Shown here in pieces: positions 57,551-64,000 of a stretch of 64,000 nucleotides of DNA. The stretch lies in contig OX442422.1 in assembly GCA_949361645.1 (NCBI GenBank), forward strand, positions 2,941,563-3,005,562, written 5' to 3'. Position 1 is the stretch's first letter; every line of letters begins with the position of its first letter. The notes beneath the pieces are model-generated. The model ran no database searches. It saw only the letters and a program-made list of their open reading frames with translations, and was not told the DNA's origin. Position numbers and translations under genes: made by a program. This DNA comes from Spongilla lacustris. Taxonomy: Eukaryota; Porifera; Demospongiae; Spongillida; Spongillidae.

Positions 57551-58149
57551 TTAGTGTACATCAAAACAGTTTGTATAGCACATTGCTATGGCAGAACTTA
57601 TCATTTCCTGTTACAAGAGAGTCCTTCATTCAAATAATTAATGCAGGAGGGAACATTTGGCCAGATTATGATTACAGTTGAGCACACCCAACCCTTCCTG
57701 CATGTTAATGTGTTTGACAGGAAATTCTCCACAATACCTATGGATGTAAAGATGCAAATCGCTGCTTTGTTGTGCTGTAGCAGCTCATCGATCACAACAA
57801 GATTTCATAAAATTCAAAGTCAGATTGGATCATCAGATTGTGGGGTATTTGCAATAGCATTTGTAATCTATTGATTTTGCATTTAGATTAAACCCAGCAG
57901 GTCATCACTATGAGCAGGATAAGTTACGACCATACTTCAATACAATGCTTGAAAATTGAACAAATGACATGCATCCTTCCCTTTGAAAAACATACAACCA
58001 TGCAGGAAAGCCTAAGACAGAGTATTTGTATGTATACTGTCACTGCTGCATGCTACATGATGGTGAGGAACGGATGGCTCAGTGCAAGGAATGGTATCAC
58101 GAGTCATGTGAGAACATTGGACCCCAAGCAGTATTTAAAGATGATAGTA

Positions 58150-59731
58150 CAGACTGTACAGTGTTGCCGCGATATATCGCGAAAGGCAATACATCGCGAT
58201 TAAATGTTTATATCGCGAAAGGTGATATATCCAGTGTTGCCGCGATATATCGCGAAAGGCGATATATCGCGATTAAATGTTTATATCGCGAAAGGCGATA
58301 TATTGCAATCTCATATAGCGAAATAAACGTGCACGGACGTAAACAAAGATATACAGAAATAAAATTCAGAAACGAGCAGAGAATAAGCATACATTTAGGT
58401 ATATCAATGAAAATAATTTACTGTTACAGTTAAACCAGTTCAGGTTGAATTTTGCCTTAGAAATATACAATTGCCAATGCAGCCTTTCATGCAAGATGCC
58501 ACGCCCCCACGGGCGCAACCTTTTGTTCTTAAGGAAATACCTAAGCAAAAATGCGCAAGTACTTGCTTACTGGTTTAGCTATGGTAGGGACGTATGATGC
58601 ATGATTCCTCCACCACAACAATGGATAAAAATTGATTTCTGCTGACAGGCTATCGTGTAGCTAAAAAAACAATTGATTTTTGGTGCCTTCCAAAGCCTCC
58701 CATACGGCAGTTTTGAAGGCTTTGCGATCAACACTCATGAAATCGTCTGTGGTAGCAAGTACATTTAGCGTAAGTACACGTATACCTGTACCATATCCTT
58801 CGTGGTAACCATAACTATTCACCCTAACATTTAATAACCAAGGGATAATTGATCATGAATAATTTACTATATCGCGATGTTTATATCGCGATTAAATGCT
58901 CATATCGCAATATATCGCGATATAGACGATTAAAGATGAAGGTTATTTCGCGGCAACACTGGATATATCGCGATTAATCTTTAGTCATATCGCGAAATAA
59001 ACGTGTACGGACGTAAACAAAGATATACGGAAATAAAATTTATAAACGAGCAGAGAATAAGCATACATTTAGGTAAATAATTTACTATTACGGTTAAACC
59101 AGTTCAGTTTGAATTTTGTCTTAAAAATATACATTTGTCATGCAAGATGCCACGCCTCCACGGGCGCAACCTATTCTTCTTAAGGAAAATACCTAAGCAA
59201 AGATGCACAAGTACTTGCTTGCTTATATGGTAGGACGTATGACTCATGATCCCTCCACCACCACCACGAAGGATCATATTTGATTTCTGCTGACAGGCTG
59301 CGTGTAGTCTCGTACCCAGACCCAGATTTTCACAGTTGCGCGGATGGATTACATCACCGCTACGTGAAACGTAGCGGTGATGTAATCCATCCGCGCAACT
59401 GTGAAAATCTGGGTCTGGGTACGAGACTAGGCTGCGTGGGAACGGAAAATTGCGCAAGTTATTCAAAAAATATTTTGTTGTGCCATCCAAAGCCTCCCAT
59501 ACGGCAGTTTTGAAGGCTTTGCAATCAACGCTCATGAAATAGTCCGTGGTAGCAAGTGCATTTAAAGTACATTTATACCTGTACCATATCCTTCGTGGTA
59601 ATCATAACTATTTACCCCAAAATTTAATAACCAAGCAATAATTGATCATGAATAATTTAATATATCGCGATTAAATGCTCATATCCGCGATATAGACGAT
59701 TAAGGATGAAGGTTATTTTGCGGCAACACTG
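58150..59731. mobile_element. hAT-like MITE tandem dimer, 8-bp target duplication TGATAGTA
   Basis: TGATAGTA occurs directly outside both ends (58142-58149 and 59732-59739). The right end, read inverted, is CAGTGTTGCCGC; the left end has CAGACTGTA before the same CAGTGTTGCCGC. The insert holds two copies of a roughly 730-bp element in the same orientation (about 58232-58959 and 58960-59731). Both contain ACGTAAACAAAGATATAC, AACGAGCAGAGAATAAGCAT, AGATGCCACGCC and CCTCCCATACGGCAGTTTTG, and end with GCGGCAACACTG. TATATCGCGA words repeat near the ends. No transposase. An 8-bp duplication fits the hAT superfamily. Confidence 0.85.
59305..59429. mobile_element. Perfect palindromic MITE (2 x 61 bp), 9-bp target duplication
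   Basis: Arms 59305-59365 and 59369-59429 are exact reverse complements around the 3-nt spacer GAA. The ends are TAGTCTCGTACCCAGACC. GGCTGCGTG flanks both sides (59296-59304 and 59430-59438). It sits in the second copy of the hAT-like MITE dimer; the first copy lacks it. A 9-bp duplication suggests mobilisation by a Mutator-like transposase (inference). Confidence 0.93.
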
Positions 59732-59789
59732 TGATAGTAATGACTGGAAATGTAAAGTGTGCATTGCTGGGGAGAAACAGTCTGCTTAG

Positions 59790-60483
59790 TTCATAAGCAC
59801 CCTTAATACACTATTTGTCATCTAACAAATGTCCACGGCTGTTTGCGGCCATAGAAATTGCAGTAGGCCTCCACCTCCGTAATATTGAAATGATATCGTA
59901 ATGCCTTAGCAACGAGCCATGACAACCAGTCCACTGACGTGACTTGACGTGTGAAACGTGAGGACCTGACAAGTTCAGTCGCCATTTTACAAGCCATATA
60001 ATGCAAAGGGACCGAGCTCGATTGCGTCATAAACCATGCTTTTGGTGATTTCAGATAATACCGAATCAAAAATTTAGGAATTGGCCTAAATATACACGGA
60101 CCCAGAAGGTACTTACATACTGTCGAGTAAATGTTTTGCCATATTGATTGGGCAGTATGCTAGACGCGCTAGAAGTGGTGTGCGAAAGTATTGAAATCGT
60201 AGCGGTACAATTACTAGGCCTAGTACATTTTTTGTTCGCTTGGCCGGGGGAGGAATAGCTACACGTACCACATTCTGAGGTACTATTGAGAGGTTATGGT
60301 GATAAAAGGTACTTTCATTTTAGCTTGGCCAGGAGCCATTGTTTTTCACTGTAAGCTGTGACTCAGACTAGTTAGGGGGTGGTGAGGAAAGTCACTGAGG
60401 CATGCATGGTTATACGGTGGCCCGGTAGGTCGCGCTCTCGAGCGATGAGCTTCGAGCGTTGTGCTCAAGACACAAAAGCAGTT
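59790..60483. other. No gene seen
   Basis: Unique-looking sequence without a supported gene; a minus-strand frame of 83 codons (59818-60069) has no recognised domain. Confidence 0.45.
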
Positions 60484-60722
60484 AAGCTCAGAGCCGTAAG
60501 CCCAAAGCCCAGAGCCGTAAGCCCAAAGCCCAGAGCCGTAAGCCCAAAGCCCAGAGCCGTAAGCCCAACGCCCAGAGCCGTAAGCCCAACGCCCAGAGCC
60601 GTAAGCCCAAATCCCTGAGCCGTAAGCCCAACGCCCAGAGCCGTAAGCCCAACGCCCAGAGCCGTAAGCCCAACGCCCAGAGCCGTAAGCCCAAAGCCCA
60701 GAGCCGTAAGCCCAAAGTCCAG
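60484..60722. repeat. 21-bp minisatellite (about 11 units)
   Basis: Units of AGAGCCGTAAGCCCAAAGCCC, with AACGCCC, AATCCCT and AAAGTCC variants. The length is a multiple of three, so it is open on both strands (RAVSPKP on plus, LGLRLWA on minus). Confidence 0.95.
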
Positions 60723-61242
60723 GGAGAACTATGGGATGGAAAGGCTATATTACGTCATCGCATGTTTACAGTGTCACGTGCGACATCATATTAGATATTA
60801 CCTATGCTTCGCAACGATGCTAAAGTGGAACGTAAGAAAGGCAGCTCATTGTTAGCGTACAGGCTCTCATCCGTATCAACTTGGCAGGCCTCATACTGCG
60901 CTATTGGAGTCAAAACAAGACTATTGCAGTAATACTCGCATATTTACGCTTCGTCCACCATGCACCACGTTTCAGCTGGGTGTGTTTCAAGATTTGTATT
61001 TTGCGAAATGCGCGTTTTATTTCTTTAATAATCTATAACTGATGTGCCTAACGAGTACCAGGATTTATGCGCCCAACTCACAAAATTGGTTGCATCCGAA
61101 CGCCCCACCGCACTACAAGCCCTCCGAAAACTAGAAGCCCTCCAAAAACTAAGTGCATGACTAGTCATTTTCATTCCAATTTGGACAATTCGTATAAACA
61201 AAAACAATACACAACTTTGCAACTATCTGCTGTGATGTTATC
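60723..61242. other. No gene seen; 3' flank of the integrase-like gene
   Basis: No supported gene. This is the downstream side of the minus-strand integrase-like gene. Confidence 0.45.
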
Positions 61243-61942
61243 TTATGCTATATTCAAATACGACAGAACATGATCAGCTAAAAGTTTAAATTCATCAGGG
61301 TAGAATAGGGGTGGCTGGCTGACACAGTGTACCATGCAATATGCTAAATGGTTCACATCAACGTCTTGAATGTAATCACCACCTATAAATAAAGTAACCA
61401 ATAAATAACATGTATGCTAATTCAGTGCGTTGCAACATACCCATGTTTCCAACAAGGTGATACAAGTCAGTAGGAACATCACAAGGACACGACGCTAGCC
61501 TGTTCCATCATATTCTGTGGTTGTTCCATCTCAACTTAAATTCATCCAGCTCTCTGGCCAAAACACCTCCAAATACGTAAGCAGCTAGGTGCCTTAAAAA
61601 TGGAGAACATACATAAGCACACATCTGCATACATACATGTAGACGTAAGGCATATACTTATGAAGTTCAATGGTAGTGTCATACAATCCTTCTTCCACCA
61701 GTCCCTGAAAATGATAACTTTCAAAAAGATATGCACATACAACAAAATACCTTAAATAATTTTATCCACCAATCTGTTTTGAAACATCTCAGTCTGGACC
61801 ACCAGCTTTCAATTCGCTGTCAAGAGTGTGTAGCATGAAATAAAGTAATGAGAATTGACGTACTTACAGTGTTTCGGATGGAGCTTCCAAACACAAAGCT
61901 GTTTGGTCCAGAATAGCAATCATGATGGTATCTGAATGCCCT
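61243..61942 (-). pseudogene. Integrase-core-like protein, 3' part, five exons, one stop
   Basis: Five minus-strand exons are fixed by GT-AG sites and by frame: 61942-61868, 61816-61751, 61704-61658, 61592-61441 and 61382-61243, with introns of 51, 46, 65 and 58 bp. The product carries the C-terminal landmarks of a large invertebrate family with an integrase (rve) catalytic core: NSFVFGSSIRNT, RIESWWSRLRCFKTDWWIK, GLVEEGLYDTTIELHK, RELDEFKLRWNNHRI, a DVPTDLYHLV segment, GDYIQDVDVNHLAYCMVHC and FYPDEFKLLADHVL, ending at a TAA at 61243-61245. A TGA at 61508-61510 follows WNNHRI where the family usually has Arg, so one CGA to TGA change explains it. The catalytic part and start are missing; a foldback transposon begins 70 bp upstream. 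The family occurs as transposon-derived genes in sponges, cnidarians and fish. Confidence 0.8.
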
Positions 61943-62011
61943 CTACCACAAAATGTATTCATCGTTTACACAGTAAACAGGCTTTTCCTCCAACAACCTC
62001 ATTGTGGTTAC

Positions 62012-62455
62012 TGGATATACAGTTGAACAAACTACGTGCCCATTTTCGCGCTCGATTCGCGCCAATGATTTGGCGTTCCGCTCAATGTATGGGGAGGCGG
62101 GGATTATAACATTGGCGCGAATCAAGCGGGAAAACGTGCACGTAGTTTGTTCAACTGTATCTACGTAACGGATGGCATGAAAATTAACGAACAGAACAAA
62201 TCGATAGGTATAGGACCTCTCTACCTATAAACCGAATTTGAAGCGAATTGATTACTCCTACCGAAAGTTATGGTGGGTTTGAACCCAGTGGGGTATCGAA
62301 CGTTGCAATACTGACACGGAGCAAGTGCAAGACTCCAAAATGTATTGTACCATAGAGAAATGGTGCAGTATGAAGTGTTGAAAATAGGAAGTTGATAGCA
62401 TTAACTTTTCGGAAGTTATAGCAAATCAAACGTAATGCATTTTTATTATACTTTT
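62012..62455. mobile_element. 800-bp foldback transposon, partial copy
   Basis: It carries the centre and most of one arm of the element at 37422-38226: GTTGAACAAACTACGTGC, GATTCGCGCCAATGATTTGG, TCGATAGGTATAGGACCTCT, GGTGGGTTTGAACCCAGT and GCAAGTGCAAGACTCC. The outer part of the left arm is absent. It lies just upstream of the truncated integrase-like gene. Confidence 0.85.
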
Positions 62456-62499
62456 TAATAATACACGCTAGGTCCCTTTTCTCCCAAATCAAGACAAAA

Positions 62500-64000
62500 T
62501 ATGTCATAACGTAATACCTTGCGTCATCTTGGGTTATTGCGTACGTTGCAACTAGTTAACTGTTAATTGCAGATGAATTATTAATGATAATACACAATCG
62601 TAGCTTTGGAGATGTGGAGGCACAATAAACGGATTGCCCTGCATGATTTCAACTTCTGAAATTCAGGTGTTTTGGTGAGTATACTGTGTGAATTTAGTAT
62701 GTGCAGAACAGGCATACATGTATATTCGATGCAGTGAAGGGGGAGGAGATATGGCCTTCTCCCTATACTAGTACTGTGTGGAATTCTCCCTGTACTGTTA
62801 GCCTTCTCTCGGACCGTTAATAATTTGCCCGTCTCCTTATACTGTTGGTCTTCTTCCTGTAGTGTTAGACTGGTGGCCTTCTCGCTATACTGTTGGCCTT
62901 CTCCCTATACTGTTAGCCTTCTCCCTATATACTGTTGGCCTTCTCCCTATACTGTTGGCCTTCTCCCTATACTGTTGGCCTTCTCCCTATACTGTTGGCC
63001 TTCTCCCTATACTGTTGGCCTTCTCCCTATACTGTTGGCCTTCTCCCTATACTGTTGGCCTTCTTCCCATACTGTTGGCCTTCTCCCTATACTGTTGGCC
63101 TTCTTACTATGCTGGTGGCCTTCTCTTTATAATAAGCTGCGCTTATACTGTAGGCCTGCTCCCTATACTGTTGGCCTTCTCCCTATACTGTTAGCCTTCT
63201 CCCTATACATTGGCCTTCTCCCTATACTGTTAGCCTTCTCCCTATATACTGTTGGCCTTCTCCCTATTCTGTTGGCCTTCTCCCTATACTGTTGGCCTTC
63301 TTCCTATGTTGGTGGCCTTCTCTTTATAATAAGCTGCGCTTATACTGTTGGCCTTTTCCCTATATACTGTTGGCCTTCTCCCTATACTGTTGGTCTTCTC
63401 CCTATACTATTCCTATACAGTTGGCCTTCTCCCTATACTGTTGACCCTTCTCCCTATATGGTTGACCTTATCCCTATATGGTTGGCCGTCTCCCTATGCT
63501 GTTGGCTTTCTCCCTATACTGTTGACTTTCTACCTACATGTGTACTGTCGGCCTTATCCCTATACTATTTCCTATACAGTTGGCCTTCTCCCTATACTAT
63601 TGGCTTTCTCCCTATATGAACCACTGAGCATTGTCCATTTGTGTAACATCTCTGTCCCTTTGTTTACCATGTGTATAGCTGACCTGTGGGACACACACAC
63701 CACACACGTGCATGGACACTTCCAGCAAGTCACGCACGCTCAGTTACAGTGTGGACACTCAATGTAGTAGCTCTACTGGTGGCGATGCACATATTCACAA
63801 GTGTCTCCATCATGTGCACACTACACACGCTGATGTAGAGCTGTGTAGTGTGTGCTTCAAACATGAGCACACACACCAATGATGTCCACACATATACCTG
63901 TACACAGTGGTACTTACATGTACATCCACATACATCAGATATAAATAATAATAATTTGGACACAAACGCACACATGCATGCACATGTACACACACACACA
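62500..64000 (+). repeat. Long-range duplicated segment, copy B (cut by window end)
   Basis: Same order and orientation as 13090-14412. Differences include small indels (for example the loss of GATTAAGTTACA near 62533 and an extra ACATGT near 62717) and a longer minisatellite. The tail (CACTGAGCATTGTCC, GCTGACCTGTGGGACACACA) is almost identical up to the CA run at the window end. Confidence 0.93.
62755..63612 (+). repeat. 20-bp minisatellite, array 3, with 200-bp higher-order unit
   Basis: About 40 units of TTGGCCTTCTCCCTATACTG. An interruption, GGTGGCCTTCTCTTTATAAT with AAGCTGCGCTTATACTGT, occurs twice about 200 bp apart (near 63112 and 63311) but is absent from array 1, so a block of about ten units was duplicated after the two segments separated. 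Confidence 0.93.

Larger units (their letters stand above)
57551..59789 (+). pseudogene. Ulp1-like protease plus PHD finger, interrupted by a transposon
   Basis: After an acceptor (GTTTTTAG, 57552) the frame reads NSLYSTLLWQNLSF and RESFIQIINAGGNIW. After a frameshift it continues with LHVNVFDRKFSTIP and KIQSQIGSSDCGVFAIAF, the Asp and Cys regions of C48 (Ulp1/SENP-type) cysteine proteases. The expected catalytic His before Trp is Ile (NIW). A stop follows FVIY, and then GHHYEQDKLRPYF continues the family pattern. From about 58017 a PHD-type finger begins (YVYCHCC, AQCKEWYHESC). At 58149 it is cut by a transposon; the last Cys pair (DWKCKVC) lies beyond it at 59740-59760. Removing the insert and one target copy restores the finger in frame. 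Proteins with Ulp1 and PHD parts are common in repeat families of sponges and cnidarians. Frameshift, stops and insertion make this copy dead. Confidence 0.7.

Noticed and set aside
60379..60618. Frame with RAVSPKP repeats
   Set aside because: The 21-bp repeat is a multiple of three and open on both strands, which explains the frame without a gene.
62825..63619. 264-codon Leu/Tyr/Trp/Pro frame that looks like a membrane protein
   Set aside because: The 20-bp minisatellite alone produces the hydrophobic 20-residue repeat; all three arrays give the same peptide.

Overview
The window looks like nuclear DNA of an invertebrate animal with a compact, intron-poor gene style, most likely a sponge (demosponge-like). 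Three things suggest this: introns of only about 46-71 bp, pervasive TACATGTA-type words, and coding fragments belonging to transposon families familiar from sponges and cnidarians. This is an inference; no diagnostic marker gene is present. There are no prokaryotic features, CRISPR arrays, rRNA or convincing tRNA genes.

Layout. 0-1.2 kb: a minus-strand reading frame built on a 39-bp coding minisatellite. 1.2-3.3 kb: no gene, with a cluster of CTAG words. 3.3-5.7 kb: a C-rich minisatellite, a 160-bp satellite carrying a poly-C tract in each unit, and a CA run. 6.2-7.9 kb: an old tandem duplication. 8.0-11.9 kb: a 55-bp tandem array split by a 3-kb purine-strand satellite made of seven cassettes. 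13.1-14.4 kb: a segment with a 20-bp minisatellite that recurs at the right end of the window (62.5-64.0 kb). 17.6-19.7 kb: broken Ty3/gypsy pieces (RNase H on plus, Gag on minus) around a palindromic minisatellite. 21.4-33 kb: nested non-autonomous DNA transposons with TIRs starting CAG and 5-bp target duplications.

35.0-40.4 kb is the clearest host-gene island. It holds two same-strand genes for single-pass type II membrane proteins with a lumenal glycosyltransferase-like part. The first is a two-exon STELLO/DUF288-like protein (663 aa) and the second a single-exon 369-aa protein with a DDD motif. An 800-bp foldback element lies between them. If both are Golgi proteins, they could act on secreted or surface glycans, but nothing in the sequence fixes a substrate.

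40.9-49.1 kb holds two convergent fragments of one LINE-type protein, MITEs, a GA run, a hAT-like N-terminal remnant, a roughly 1.4-kb tandem duplication and a K/R-Y repeat protein remnant. 50.2-53.5 kb holds a multi-exon gene or pseudogene resembling the N-terminal half of RAG1 (CRxCG zinc motif, RING-like finger, second zinc motif). Its RING exon is interrupted by an expanded 22-bp minisatellite. 54.4-56.6 kb is foldback and poly-G/C transposon debris. 57.5-59.8 kb is a broken Ulp1-type protease plus PHD finger gene. Its PHD coding sequence is interrupted by a tandem dimer of a hAT-like MITE (8-bp target duplication), which itself contains a perfectly palindromic 125-bp MITE (9-bp target duplication). 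61.2-61.9 kb is the 3' part of a five-exon integrase-core-like gene with one premature stop.

Overall the window is mostly repeats and mobile-element layers around two intact-looking host genes. Positions for repeats are read by eye and may be off by several bases, except where target duplications or splice sites fix them.
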